A DNA stretch of 64,000 nucleotides, from positions 1-64,000 of the forward strand of contig CAWBRW010000021.1 of NCBI GenBank assembly GCA_963791235.1, read 5' to 3'. This DNA is from JALORV01 sp963791235. Its GTDB lineage: Bacteria; Pseudomonadota; Gammaproteobacteria; Burkholderiales; Burkholderiaceae_F. Of the stretch, positions 48,999-58,985 are shown in pieces. A program made the translations under genes and the position numbers. The first letter of the stretch is position 1; each line of letters opens with the position of its first letter. Under the pieces are notes generated by a model. That model searched no databases. It was given only the letters and a program-made list of their open reading frames with translations, and was not told the DNA's origin.

Positions 48999-50222
48999 TC
49001 AGCCGCCGGCAGCGCCGAAGTCCTTGCGCTCTAGCAGGCGCGACACGGCGTAGCCGATTACTAATCCCCAGAACGGCGCCCCGACGTTGAAGATCGGCAC
49101 GTCGGCCACCGTGACGAGGAAGGTGACGAGCGCGCCGAGCGTGAAGTGCTCGCGGAAAGACACAGTGAACGCCGTCTGGAGCACGCGCAGCATGGCGAGG
49201 CCGGCGAGCGCGCCGATGAACGCGGGCGGAGTGGCTAGCATCAGGCGGGTGAACACCGGCGCGAACAGCCCGAACGCCAGCGCGAACACGCCGACGGCGA
49301 GGCCCGCGGTGTAGTGCCGGTGCCGCTCGCCCGAACCCGAGATGATTGCGTTGACGGGGCCGGTAAGGCAGGTCGAGACCGTGCCGACCAGCGCGGTAAG
49401 CATCGAGCCTGCGCCGCAGGCCACCGTGATCGCGTTGATCGGCGGCTTGTGCTCGGCGGCGTTGAGCACCGCGATCCCTTGGCCGTTCTGCACCACGAGC
49501 ACGGTGATCGCGAGCGGGATGACGAGCTCCACCATCGCACGCCACGAGAACACGGGCGCGTACAGGCTGGGATGGGCGATCGCGTGCGGCGCCCAGCCGT
49601 GCGGATGGAACTTGCCGAGGAGGGCGATCGCCGCTGCGCCGACGAAGAGCGCGCCGATCAGCGGCGGCAGCCGGCGCGACCATCTGACCGAGGTGCCGAG
49701 CGCGAGGAAGGCGACGATCATTGGCGCGGCGATCCAGAGGTCGTCGCGCACCGCGTACACCAGGCCCAGGCCGAAGCGCAGGAACACGCCCGCCACCATC
49801 CCCATCACGATCGGCATCGGCACGGCCTGCATCGCGCGCCGCACCCAGCCCGAGAGGCCCAGCACCAGCATGAGCAGTCCGGTGGCAAGGAAGGCGCCGA
49901 TGACCTCGGGCCAGCTGAGATGGCCGAGCGCCTGGCCGACCAGCACCGTCCCCGGGATCGTCCAGAAAAAGACGAGCGGTTGCCGGTACAGCGTGCAAAA
50001 GAGCAGCGTGATCAAGCCATTGAGGAAGAACGAGCCAAAGATCCACGACGACAGGTCGGATTCGCTCAGCCCGCCGCGCGCGCCGACGGCGAGGATGATC
50101 GCAACCGGGCCCGAGGCGGCGAAGATGAAGCCGATCACCGCGTTTGCGAGGTAGAGCCCGCCGGAATCGGCGACCATCTGACGCAGTCCGGGCAGCGGCC
50201 TGTGGGCGGACTCCATGGGCAT
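48999..50222 (-). CDS. benE: BenE-type benzoate/proton symporter family permease
   Basis: The 407-residue protein has about twelve transmembrane helices with the BenE pattern: YLANAVIGFIFAASGPVAII, SWIFGSFFLNG, and VQNGQGIAVL (equivalent of the NxG substrate region). The family (distantly like xanthine/uracil permeases) takes up benzoate or other aromatics. No aromatic degradation genes are near, so the substrate is open. I start at ATG 50222. Confidence 0.88.
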   Translation of the reverse strand: MPMESAHRPLPGLRQMVADSGGLYLANAVIGFIFAASGPVAIILAVGARGGLSESDLSSWIFGSFFLNGLITLLFCTLYRQPLVFFWTIPGTVLVGQALGHLSWPEVIGAFLATGLLMLVLGLSGWVRRAMQAVPMPIVMGMVAGVFLRFGLGLVYAVRDDLWIAAPMIVAFLALGTSVRWSRRLPPLIGALFVGAAAIALLGKFHPHGWAPHAIAHPSLYAPVFSWRAMVELVIPLAITVLVVQNGQGIAVLNAAEHKPPINAITVACGAGSMLTALVGTVSTCLTGPVNAIISGSGERHRHYTAGLAVGVFALAFGLFAPVFTRLMLATPPAFIGALAGLAMLRVLQTAFTVSFREHFTLGALVTFLVTVADVPIFNVGAPFWGLVIGYAVSRLLERKDFGAAGG

Positions 50223-50393
50223 GGTGGGCTCTTGCGCACAGCGCGCCGGCCGATTGTGCCGGAACTGCAATTCGAAGGGTCCGCAGTGTGCAACGGCGGT
50301 GAGCAACGGCGCTCAGGCCGGGTGGCGCGGCATAGCCTCTGATGGGCCTTACCTCTGAAGTGTGTTCCGAAGTTGCTTACTCCGGGCCACCAG

Positions 50394-50876
50394 CTAGGCC
50401 CGACGCCGAGCGCGGCCGGGTGTGGCAACAGGGTCCGCAGCATCGGACGCCAGGTCGTCGAGGATCGGGCAGTCCGGCCGAGAGTCGCCGTGGCAGTTGC
50501 CCGCGAGGTGGGACAGGGTATTGCGCATGGCCTGAAGCGCGCGGATCTTCTCGTCGAGCTGCAGCACCTGGCGCTCGACGAGCTTTTTCACTTCGCTGCT
50601 GGTGCGACGTCGGTTTTGCCACAACCCGACCAGTGCCGCGATCTCGCGTATCGAGAAGCCGAGATCGCGAGCGCGCCGAATGAACTTCAGAGTGTGGACA
50701 TCGTTGTCGCGGTAGATGCGGTAGCCGGCGAAGGTGCGACCGGCGGCAGGCAGCAGTCCGATCGACTCGTAGTGCCGGATCATCTTGGCCGACACTCCGG
50801 ACGTCAGGGCCGCGCGGCCGATGTTCATGAAACCGTCATTGCGCGCTTCTGCCAGCTCGAAGTACTTCGCCTTCAT
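50394..50876 (-). CDS. cueR: CueR-type copper-responsive MerR regulator
   Basis: The 160-residue protein carries an N-terminal MerR winged helix (NIGRAALTSGVSAKMIRHYESIG), a dimerisation coil, and the C-terminal metal loop GNCHGDSRPDCPI, whose C-x7-C spacing is that of CueR/HmrR. It should bind Cu(I) and twist the promoter at 50,906-50,936. I start it at ATG 50876, with GGAGCGAGGA upstream, giving 16 residues more than E. coli CueR; ATG 50828 is the classical alternative but has no ribosome site. It has a disordered basic tail. Confidence 0.9.
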   Translation of the reverse strand: MKAKYFELAEARNDGFMNIGRAALTSGVSAKMIRHYESIGLLPAAGRTFAGYRIYRDNDVHTLKFIRRARDLGFSIREIAALVGLWQNRRRTSSEVKKLVERQVLQLDEKIRALQAMRNTLSHLAGNCHGDSRPDCPILDDLASDAADPVATPGRARRRA

Positions 50877-50905
50877 TCCTCGCTCCTGCGGGCGGTAATG
50901 GAGGC

Positions 50906-50936
50906 ATTCTGAACCTTCCCACCGCGGGAAGGTAAG
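50906..50936 (-). promoter_or_regulatory. CueR-type operator/promoter with 19-base spacer
   Basis: ACCTTCCC-5-GGGAAGGT (50,913-50,933) is a perfect inverted repeat identical in type to CueR/HmrR boxes. On the minus strand it lies between CTTACC (-35) and CAGAAT (-10) with a 19-base spacer, the long spacer that MerR activators correct. The promoter reads into the regulator itself, so autoregulation is expected. Confidence 0.88.
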
Positions 50937-50989
50937 GCACGGGCGTGCGGCACGCTCAGTGCCGCACGCCCGGAGGAGTGCCGCGCACC

Positions 50990-51490
50990 TCACGGCGTGC
51001 GCGGGTCGTCCTTCGGGTTGATGTAGTTCACGTCGAAGGGACCGATGCCATTGATCTGCACGACCGATTCCGTTTCGGCAATCGCGTAATGCGTCAGCCC
51101 GCTCGGCAGATGCACGAAGCTCGCGGCGGGCAGGGCACGAAACGACGCGCGATCGACCTTGTCGCCGGCGAGGATGCTGAAGCGGCCCGAGATGACCGTG
51201 ACGAGTTCGTCCTTTGAATGCCGATGAGGCGGCACGACGAATCCGGCCGGAAACTTCAATCGCAGCACGAACGGGCCCTCCTTGGACGGACTTCCGTGCA
51301 GCACCGCCGCCTGCGCGCCGGGTGGCAGCGATGGCGGAGCCGGTCCCCAGTTGACGGCGTCGCCGGGCACGATGGTGTGCGACTTCTCGGACGCTTCGAT
51401 GTGAACGGCCGCGCTCGACAAGGTGATCGTGGCGCCGACGGCGAACGCGATGTGGCGCAGAAGGGGGCGTGAATGACCAGTGTGATTCAT
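50990..51490 (-). CDS. Exported cupin-domain protein
   Basis: From ATG 51490 (CAGGAGTTCATC upstream) the product has 166 residues. A signal peptide is followed by a small cupin with VPPHRHSKDELVTVISG and LPSGLTHYAIAET. It resembles the DUF4437/cupin proteins of the periplasm. The substrate is unknown. It lies upstream of cueR on the same strand with the CueR operator in between. Confidence 0.85.
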   Translation of the reverse strand: MNHTGHSRPLLRHIAFAVGATITLSSAAVHIEASEKSHTIVPGDAVNWGPAPPSLPPGAQAAVLHGSPSKEGPFVLRLKFPAGFVVPPHRHSKDELVTVISGRFSILAGDKVDRASFRALPAASFVHLPSGLTHYAIAETESVVQINGIGPFDVNYINPKDDPRTP

Positions 51491-51524
51491 GATGAACTCC
51501 TGAATGGGTGGTGCGGCGTGAACG

Positions 51525-52375
51525 TCACGCGCGGGTGATGACGATCTCGAGGTACGCGCTGGGCACGACAACCGAGCCGTCCTGCGCGCGGTTGAAGCGC
51601 TCGATCAGCTGGATGACTTCCTTCTCGAGACGCCCCTGCGCGGACGCATCGAGCGCCGCAAAGGCCTTCAGCAGCGGGCCGTAGTACGAGCGGAAGACCT
51701 CGATCCAGTGCTCCGGCGAGCGGTAGCGGAAAGCGAAATACCGCTGGGCGGTGGTGATGTCAGCTGGCGTCGCGCTCGAACAGCTCGTTGATGCGCGCAC
51801 GGGTTCCCCACAGGGCGGGCGACCGCACGCCGGCAGGCGGCGGAACATACTTGGCCGATGGTCTTGAAGAGCTGGCCGATGAAGCCGTCGGGCGTCCAGT
51901 TGGCGAGGCCGATCTTGCCGCCGGGCGGCAGACGCGAACCAGTTCGGCAGCGGCCTGGTCCTGGTCCGGCGTGAACATCACGCCGAAGGTCGAGACGCAC
52001 GACGTCGAAGCTGCGATCCTCGAAAGGCAGGGCCTCGGCATCGGCCTCACGAAAGTCGATGGCCAGGCGCTCGGCCTCGGCACGCTCGCGTGCGCGCTCC
52101 AGCAGGGCGGGCACGTAGTCGGTCGATGTCACGTCGCACCAGCGACGCGCGGCGGCCAGGCGGACGTTGCCGTTGCCGGCGGCGACGTCGAGCACCTTCT
52201 GGCCCGCACGCAGGTCGAGTGCCTCGCACAGCTCTTCGCCGACGATCTGCAGGGTGGTGCCGACGACGGCGTAGTCGCCGGACGACCAGGCGGCCTGCTG
52301 GCGGGCCTTGACCGCAGCGAGGTCGGCCACAACGGGTTGGCGGTCTTGATTAATGGGAACAGCAGCGGTATCCAT
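51525..52375 (-). pseudogene. SAM-dependent methyltransferase, multiply frameshifted
   Basis: From ATG 52375 the sequence encodes a class I methyltransferase of the UbiE type: QKVLDVAAGNGNVRLAAA (SAM motif I), DVTSTDYVPALLERAR, DAEALPFEDRSFDVV, then, in other frames, STFGVMFTPDQDQAAAELV, KIGLANWTPDGFIGQLF, ALWGTRARINELF and YRSPEHWIEVFRSYYGP. The frame changes at least four times between about 52,005 and 51,765. The pieces together would give about 283 residues. Confidence 0.85.
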
Positions 52376-52519
52376 GCGTTTTCTCCGTTCGATCCTGGGT
52401 GGTTCTGTGCCGCCCCGCAGCGTGCGGAGCGGTGGTCGGAACGCCTGGCGTGATGCCGGTGGCGTTGCAGCGAACCGTAGCGACCCGGCGTGGGAGCGGG
52501 CGTGGGTGCAGGCGTGGAA

Positions 52520-54528
52520 ATGCCCGTGAAGTCCGGCAGTTCGGCAAAGCGCGCTGGCGCAGCGCTCGAGGTGCGACTGCTCGGCCCGCTGTCGATTTGC
52601 CGCGATGGCGTCACGGTCGAGTTGCCGCCGTCGCGCAAGGTGCGCGCGCTGATCGCCTATCTTGCCCTGGCGCCGCATGCGGCGCCGCGATCACACCTAT
52701 GCGAACTGCTGTGGGACACGCCCGACGACCCGCGTGCTGAACTGCGCTGGTGCCTGAGCCGGATGCGCAGCATCCTCGGGCCGGGCCAGCGTCTCGTCAG
52801 CCAGGACGACACGGTCCGGCTCGACCTGACCGATTGCCGCGTCGATGCCCTCGAACTCGTGGATGCCGTGCGTGGCGGTTTTGCAGACCTTGCGATCGAG
52901 CAGTGTCGCGCGCTGGCGGCGGTCTACAGCGGCGACTTCCTGCAGGGACTGGAGATCGACGGCAGTGCGCAGTTCGCCGCCTGGCTGACCGCGCAACGAC
53001 ACCGTTTTCTCGACTATCGCGTCGAGCTGCTGCAGCAACTCGCGACACGTGCGCCGGACGACGAAGCCCTGCAGCATCTGGAAGCCTGGCGCGAGTTGGC
53101 TCCGTTCGACCTCAAAGTGCATCAACTGCTGCTCAGCGGACTCGTGCGGCGCGGCCGCGTGCGCGAAGCCGAAGAGCATCTGCACGCTGCCGTGCGTCTT
53201 TTCGAGGACGAGGGGCTCGACAGTGCACCGCTGCACACCGCCTGGCGGGCGGCGCGCAGTGCCTCAGCCCTGCCCGCTGCATCGGCCGCAACGGTCGTCA
53301 TCGAGGGCACGGCGGATCGTGAACGGCCTGTGGTCGAACCCCGACGCGCCTCGATCGCGGTCATGCCGTTTGAAGACCTCACCTCGCCACCCGGGGGACC
53401 GGGAGGTCCGGCTGAAGCGCTGGCTTACGACGTTATCACCCGCCTAGCGAAGCTCCGCAGCCTGTTCGTCATCGCCCAGGGAACCATGTTCGCGCTCAAG
53501 GCTCGCGGGGTCGGGTCGGAGGAGGCCGGGCGCCTGTTGGGCGTCGACTACGTCGATCAGCGGCGCCTTGCGACATGATGGCGACCAACTGATCGTCACC
53601 GTCGAACTGGTCGAGACCCGCGCCGCCCGAATCGTGTGGGCCGAGGTGCTGAAGCAGCGACAGCACGATGCGCTGCTCGTGCTCGACGAGATCGGCAACC
53701 GCATCGTCGCGTCGATCGCCAGCGAGATCGAGGCGCTGGAGCGCAACCGTGCAGTGCTGAAGCCACCGAGTTCCCTGGATGCGTGGGAATCGCATCATCG
53801 CGGTCTGTGGCACATGTACCGTTTCAGCCGGCCCGACAACGAGCAGGCGCGGCATTTCTTCGATGCTGCCGTACGGCTCGATCCGACGTTCTCGCGCGCC
53901 TATGCGGGACTGTCGTTCACGCACTTCCAAGGCGCCTTCCAGGGGTGGGAGGAGCGCACGGCAGCAGTCAACCGCGCCTTCGAAACCGCCGGACAAAGCC
54001 TGATGGCCGACGATCGCGATCCGGCGGCCCACTGGGCCATGGGGCGCGCGCTATGGCTGCGAGGACAGCAGGAGCAAAGTCGTCGGCGAACTGGAACAGG
54101 CCGTCGACCTCAGCCCGAATTTCGCGCTCGGCCATTACACCCTCGCGTTCGTGCTGTCCCAGGCGGGTGACGCCGGCGCAGCGATCGACGCGTCGGACAT
54201 GTCGCGCAGCCTCAGTCCGTACGATCCGCTGCTGTTCGGCATGCTCGGGTCGCGCGCGATGGCGCTGGTGCGGCTTGGCCGGTTCGAGGAGGCTGCGAAC
54301 TGGGCGGTGCAGGCAGCGGCCCGCCCGAATGCCCATGTTCATATCCGCGCCATCGCCGCATTCAGCCTGGCGCTTGCTGGCTCTCTCGAAGCCGCGCGAT
54401 CGTATGCAGCGACCATTCGGCAGTCCGACCCGCGCTACAGCGTCGCAGATTTCTTCAGCGCGTTCCGGTTCGATGCCGAAGGCGAAGCGATGTTCCGACG
54501 CGGTGCGCGCCGCATCGGGATGGGCTGA
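52520..54528 (+). pseudogene. BTAD-type transcriptional regulator with TPR repeats, two +1 frameshifts
   Basis: From ATG 52520 the gene encodes a SARP/BTAD-like regulator: winged helix with LEVRLLGPLSICRDGV, bacterial activation domain (about 110-250, LQGLEIDGSAQFAAWL), a linker, a segment with IAVMPFEDLTSPP as in adenylate-cyclase-associated TPR proteins, and C-terminal tetratricopeptide-like repeats. One extra base near 53,555 and another in an A run at 54,076-54,078 break it; removing both restores 668 residues. It is divergent from the damaged methyltransferase gene, which it may have controlled. Confidence 0.85.
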
Positions 54529-54939
54529 GCATTCCGTGGGCCGCATGTGACAAGCGGCGGAGCCGCAACCTGCGACCCGTGGGGCGATAGGGCCTTCTTG
54601 GTCGAGTGCGACCGAAGCACGGCGCAGGGCGGCATCGCGCCGAGCCGCCGGGTCTGGCATGGAGGTGTTGCGCCGACAACGCAGCCGGCTTCCTGATCTT
54701 CCTCGCGATGCAGAAGTCGGTATGTCTGCTTGCGGCGGGAGAAAGCGCTTCCGGCAAGGCCGAGGCGTCTCCGGCTCGGGCACCGCGACCGACATAGGCG
54801 GCCCTTCGTCGCCGCTGCGTCCTTTGATCTTGCGGACAGGACGGCTGCGTGCCATCGTCGCGCTTCCGAAGCGCGTGCACTTGAAGCCCGTCGCCCGGGA
54901 ATACATAGGCCAGACCACCGACATCAAAGGAAACGCGCG
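54529..54939. other. Intergenic stretch without a clear gene
   Basis: I see no supported gene. Frames here are Arg/Ala-rich and lack motifs. It should hold the promoter of the downstream TctC-type gene, which I cannot place. Confidence 0.35.
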
Positions 54940-55881
54940 ATGAGACGCCTGCTTGCCCTTCTGTTCCTGCCCATTGCATGGGCCGTTTCAGCCCAGCCTT
55001 GCCCGGAAAAGAACATCTTGTACTGGCAGGCCTTCCCTCCGGGCGGTGAAACCGACATCTCGGGTCGCCACCAGCAGGTCGTGCTCAAGAAGAAGTGCCC
55101 GGCGATCGACATGATCATCCAGTACAAGCCGGGCGCCGGCGGCGGACTGATGTGGGCGCAGATCAACCAGCTACCGGGCGACGGCCTGAACATTGTCGGT
55201 ATCAACCTGCCGCACATGGTGTTCCAGCCACTCGAGGGGCAGGTGCAATACAAGACCGAAGACATCGTGCCGGTCTACTGGTATCACTACACACCGGATG
55301 CGCTGGTGGTCCTCGAGTCGAGCCCGATCAAGACCTTCCAGGACTTCGTCAAGGTTGCCAAGGCCGATCCGGGCAAGCTGAGCCTCGGCGGCTCAGGCCT
55401 CAACTCGGCCAACCACGCGGCGAACGAGCGGATGAATGCCGCGTTCGGCGTGAAGACGACCTACATCCCGTTCAAGGGCACGGGCGACATGACGACCTCG
55501 GTCCTCGGCGGCCATGTCGACGGCGCGATGACATACACCGCGTTTGCGGTCAACAACAAGGGCAAGGTGCGGGCGCTGGCGGTTGCGATGGACAAGCGTC
55601 ATCCGCTGCTGCCTGATACGCCGACCTTCAAGGAACTCGGCGTCGACTGGGTGGACGGCGCCTACCGCGGCATTGCCATGCCGAAGTCCTCGACGCCAGA
55701 GCAGCGCAAGCGCATGTCCGATCTGTGGGCCGTGCTCAACAATGATCCCGAAATGAAGGAGCTCGCCGCCAAGAGCGGCTTCGAACTGGTCAACGTCGGT
55801 GTCGAAGGCATGGACAAGTTCATGGCCGAGAAGGTCCGCGTCTACACCGGAGCGGCCAAGCAGATGGGCCTGGGCAAGTAG
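54940..55881 (+). CDS. Bug/TctC-family periplasmic binding protein
   Basis: The 313-residue protein from ATG 54940 (AAAGGAAACGCGCG upstream) has a Sec signal cleaved after VSAQ and a TctC fold: QYKPGAGGGLMWAQINQLPG, PDALVVLESSPIKTFQDFV, STPEQRKRMSDLW, and the usual VDGAMTYTAF. Bug proteins bind carboxylates or similar small organic acids. No TctA/TctB permease genes are adjacent, as is common for this expanded family in Burkholderiales. Confidence 0.92.
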   Translation: MRRLLALLFLPIAWAVSAQPCPEKNILYWQAFPPGGETDISGRHQQVVLKKKCPAIDMIIQYKPGAGGGLMWAQINQLPGDGLNIVGINLPHMVFQPLEGQVQYKTEDIVPVYWYHYTPDALVVLESSPIKTFQDFVKVAKADPGKLSLGGSGLNSANHAANERMNAAFGVKTTYIPFKGTGDMTTSVLGGHVDGAMTYTAFAVNNKGKVRALAVAMDKRHPLLPDTPTFKELGVDWVDGAYRGIAMPKSSTPEQRKRMSDLWAVLNNDPEMKELAAKSGFELVNVGVEGMDKFMAEKVRVYTGAAKQMGLGK

Positions 55882-56076
55882 GTGACGCTGGCACGACCCG
55901 GAGCCCTTGGGCTTCGAACAAGAAGGAACGCCCAGGCGCGAACGGTCCGACACCGGCGGCACAAGAGGCGAATGCGGATCTGTGCAACTGCGCGCTGACG
56001 GGAGCCGCTATGCAGCGATTAGCGGCTCCCGGTGTCGGGGAGCTACCGGACGAGCCCAGCCATCCGGGGGCCGCGT

Positions 56077-56667
56077 CTAGTAGGGTGGCGGTTTGCGCGC
56101 ACGCTGTTCGCGAGCCGCTTCGGTCCACCATGCCAGGTCATCGGCAAACCGTGGAAAAGTCTTTTGGAGAGCCTCGCCGCCGCTGCCGGTCGGTTTGCCA
56201 TTGGCATCCAGCGTCTGCGAAATCACTCCGACGGCCAGCGTGCTCGAGATGACGACCATGCCCATTTCGGACAGGATGCTGTGCCAGATCGTACCGGCGC
56301 GAACACCTGAGAACCGACCGGCAGAATAGCTGGCGATCGCCGCTGGACGCCAGAACCACTCCTCGAGAAAGTGGTCGGTCAAGTTCTTCAAGCCTGGTTG
56401 CGGACCCCAGTTGTATTCGCCTGTCACGAAGACGAATGCATCGGCACGACGTATCTGCTCCGCAAGCGCTTCCATTGCGGCAGGTGCGGTGCCCTTCGGA
56501 TACTCCTTGTACATCCGATCCAGCATCGGCAGGTCGACAGCCTTGGCATCCACCAACTCAGCTTCGACCCCTCGGGCGCGAAGGTTCGTGACGACGTAGT
56601 CCGCCAAGCGAATCCCCATGCGGTCGGCCCGGTAGGAACCGTAGAACACCAACACCTTGTCAACCAT
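56077..56667 (-). CDS. NADPH-dependent FMN reductase/flavodoxin-like protein
   Basis: The 196-residue protein has the flavodoxin-like reductase pattern: VLVFYGSYRADRMGIRLADY (phosphate loop), and VFVTGEYNWGPQPGLKNLTDHF (FMN-binding segment). Members reduce FMN, chromate, azo compounds or quinones with NAD(P)H. It appears monocistronic, and followed at the 5' side by small exported proteins. Confidence 0.9.
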   Translation of the reverse strand: MVDKVLVFYGSYRADRMGIRLADYVVTNLRARGVEAELVDAKAVDLPMLDRMYKEYPKGTAPAAMEALAEQIRRADAFVFVTGEYNWGPQPGLKNLTDHFLEEWFWRPAAIASYSAGRFSGVRAGTIWHSILSEMGMVVISSTLAVGVISQTLDANGKPTGSGGEALQKTFPRFADDLAWWTEAAREQRARKPPPY

Positions 56668-56707
56668 GCGGCACTCAGGTTCCCATCAATTGGCCGCACC
56701 CGGCCCG

Positions 56708-57127
56708 TCAGCCAGATGCGCCTTGCAGTCGGATCGGCACGCCGGCGAAACTCTTCACCAGCAACTTCGGCGGTCCTTCCCGCAGCGAACATGTGATTTC
56801 AAGGGCGGCATCACTTGCGCCTTTAAGGGCGAAGTCCTTACCGCAGTAAGCAGCAAAGACCAACGTGCCATCCAGGCTGCGAAGAGGGTTCCAGAAATGG
56901 CGCGCGAACACCCCGACACCATACGGAGCTTCGGATCGCTCCGGAAGTAAATAGGTCTCAAACACGATGCCGGCCATTGTCACGGCGGTTGGACCCGCCG
57001 GAACGTGATCGATCCGCCAAAGCACCTCGCGACCAGCCAGCACAGCACCTCCGACCAGGACGATCACGGCAAGCAACCACTTCGTGAATCGAGGCACGTT
57101 TGGCCGCTCCTTGCGCGGAATCCGCAT
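56708..57127 (-). CDS. Exported or membrane-anchored protein, unknown
   Basis: The 139-residue protein has a basic N-terminus and one hydrophobic helix (WLLAVIVLVGGAVLAG, about 17-32), then a mostly beta region with two Cys (AAYCGKDFAL, ITCSLREG) that could pair in the periplasm. No family recognised. It lies 40 bases upstream of the FMN reductase and could be in the same transcript. Confidence 0.6.
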   Translation of the reverse strand: MRIPRKERPNVPRFTKWLLAVIVLVGGAVLAGREVLWRIDHVPAGPTAVTMAGIVFETYLLPERSEAPYGVGVFARHFWNPLRSLDGTLVFAAYCGKDFALKGASDAALEITCSLREGPPKLLVKSFAGVPIRLQGASG

Positions 57128-57271
57128 TCAGACTGCTTGGACTCCGATGCCTGAAGACAGGTTCTGACCGAGGCATTTCGCTGTCGGCAATGCGCTGTGC
57201 CTCAGGCTGGAAGCACTCCGGCAACCGCTGCACGTATTGCTGCCGAAGATTGTCCTGTACTTCTGAGCCGC

Positions 57272-57592
57272 CTACTTGGCGAGCTGCACACCGGTCACGC
57301 CCGGTTGGCTGCGCAGGGAAGTGAGGCACTGTTCGACACTCGGCACTCGCGCCGTGGGCGCGACGCGGAACTGGAACACGGGCTCGGCCGCTCCTCGGCC
57401 AACGAACTCCACGAAACAGCCGGTCACCTCGCTGAGCACCATCGCGCCCTGAGGATTGGGCGAGATCCGCGCGGGCTGCAAGGTCACATTGACCAACTCG
57501 GCAGCGCCAGTCGGCCGGGTGGTGCCTCCGGACGCGCAGGCGGTAAGCGCGAGGGCGGCTGCGAGGAAAATCAGGGTGCGGGCAGTTCTCAT
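57272..57592 (-). CDS. Small lipoprotein, unknown
   Basis: A 106-residue protein with a lipoprotein signal (lipobox ALTAC) and a small domain with two Cys (EVTGCFVEF, SVEQCLTSL). Possibly a disulfide-bonded outer-membrane lipoprotein. No family recognised. The gene stands alone. Confidence 0.7.
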   Translation of the reverse strand: MRTARTLIFLAAALALTACASGGTTRPTGAAELVNVTLQPARISPNPQGAMVLSEVTGCFVEFVGRGAAEPVFQFRVAPTARVPSVEQCLTSLRSQPGVTGVQLAK

Positions 57593-57656
57593 GGCGACGG
57601 TTCCAGTGCGTTGGGCTTGAAGCGATGGAGTGAGAAAGGATTACAGCATCCCGAAA

Positions 57657-58985
57657 TTACCGGAAAGCCTCGCCGCCGTCCTGACCGCGACTGACCGGCG
57701 GTAATTGATGCCAGCCGCCGGCTGCACGGTCCCGCTCGTAGGTACGCGCAGCCCTAAGGAAGCACGCGGCCGCCAGCACGCCCGCGACCGGAACCACCGT
57801 AAGGGCCGTCTTCAGGCTGGTGGCGTCGGACAGCAGGCCGACGATGAACGGCCCCGGCGCCAGCCCCAGCAGGTTGTTGAAGAGCACCAGCGTGCCCAGG
57901 GCCGTCGCTCGCAGTCCGGGGTGCGTGACATTGATGACGACGGCACTGACCACGCCGATGTGCGCCCCGGCAATCAGTGCCCCGAGGGAAAGCGTGGCCA
58001 GCTGTGCGAGGCCGGGCGGCAATGCGAAGGCGACCGTCAGCAGCACGAAGGAGGTGAAGGTGTACGCGGCAGCCGCCTCGAGCTTGCGCCGCGGTTTCGA
58101 CCGGGCAGTCCGGTCAGCAAGCCCCCCGCCGACAATCATGCCCACCGCGGCCACGAGGATGATCAGTGCGGCCTGCAGGCCGGCCTGATCCGCGGGCAGG
58201 TCGTACTCACGGGCCAGAAAGCTCGGTATCCAGGCACCCAGGACACCGAGGATCAGCATCTGCAATCCGGCACCGACGTAGGTGTATGCCGCACTGCGCG
58301 CCGCGAAGATCTCGCGCAGGGTCGCGGCGAGGCTGAGGCGACGTATGGCACGCGCTGCCGTCGCGTGGCTGTGGTGGTGCGCCGCAGGTGACTGCTCCCG
58401 GACGAGAATCGGGAACAGCACCACGAGGACGAGGGAGCCGACGCCGACGCCGATGAAGGCTGCTTGCCAGCCGTAGGCGGCGGCGATGACACCGCCCGCG
58501 GCGACGCCGAGCACGGTTCCGAACGCGCCGCCCGCCGAGAAGGCGCCGAGGATCGCCGACAGTCGCGCCAAGGGAAACACACGCGCCAAAATGGCGCCGC
58601 CCACGCTGCCGTACGCGGCCTCGCCCAGTCCGAGCGCGGCGCGGGCGAGCAGCATCTGAGTGTGGTTCTGACTGAACCCGCACGCGATCGTTGCCAGGCA
58701 CCAGAGCCCGGCCATCAACGTGATGCTGCGGACGTGCCCCCAGCGGTCAGCCAGCAGCGAGATCGGCCATGCGGCCACACCGACAATCAGCGGCACTACG
58801 CTGACGAGCGCGCCCAACTGGCTGTCGTTCAGCACCCAGTCGCGCTTCAGGGCCGGCAGCACGGCGCTGATCACGTTGCGTGTCATGAAGTCCGACAGCA
58901 TCAGCGCGAACGTCAGCGCGAACACTGTCCAGGCGTAGCGCGGCCTGAAGCGCAGCGAATCGGAGGGTGGAGCGGCGGCGCGCAC
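57657..58985 (-). CDS. Major facilitator superfamily transporter
   Basis: The 442-residue protein has twelve transmembrane helices with MFS signatures: RNVISAVLPALKRDW in helix 1, LADRWGHVRSITLMAG between helices 2 and 3, GLGEAAYGSVGGAILARVFP in helix 4, and a central loop of about 40 residues containing HHHSH. The general shape is of the spinster/ACS type for organic acids. GTG 58985, with GCGGAG before it, is the start. Confidence 0.9.
   Translation of the reverse strand: MRAAAPPSDSLRFRPRYAWTVFALTFALMLSDFMTRNVISAVLPALKRDWVLNDSQLGALVSVVPLIVGVAAWPISLLADRWGHVRSITLMAGLWCLATIACGFSQNHTQMLLARAALGLGEAAYGSVGGAILARVFPLARLSAILGAFSAGGAFGTVLGVAAGGVIAAAYGWQAAFIGVGVGSLVLVVLFPILVREQSPAAHHHSHATAARAIRRLSLAATLREIFAARSAAYTYVGAGLQMLILGVLGAWIPSFLAREYDLPADQAGLQAALIILVAAVGMIVGGGLADRTARSKPRRKLEAAAAYTFTSFVLLTVAFALPPGLAQLATLSLGALIAGAHIGVVSAVVINVTHPGLRATALGTLVLFNNLLGLAPGPFIVGLLSDATSLKTALTVVPVAGVLAAACFLRAARTYERDRAAGGWHQLPPVSRGQDGGEAFR

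Noticed and set aside
49314..50342. A 342-codon plus-strand open frame
   Set aside because: It is antisense to benE; the translation is rich in Arg, His and Asp without domains.
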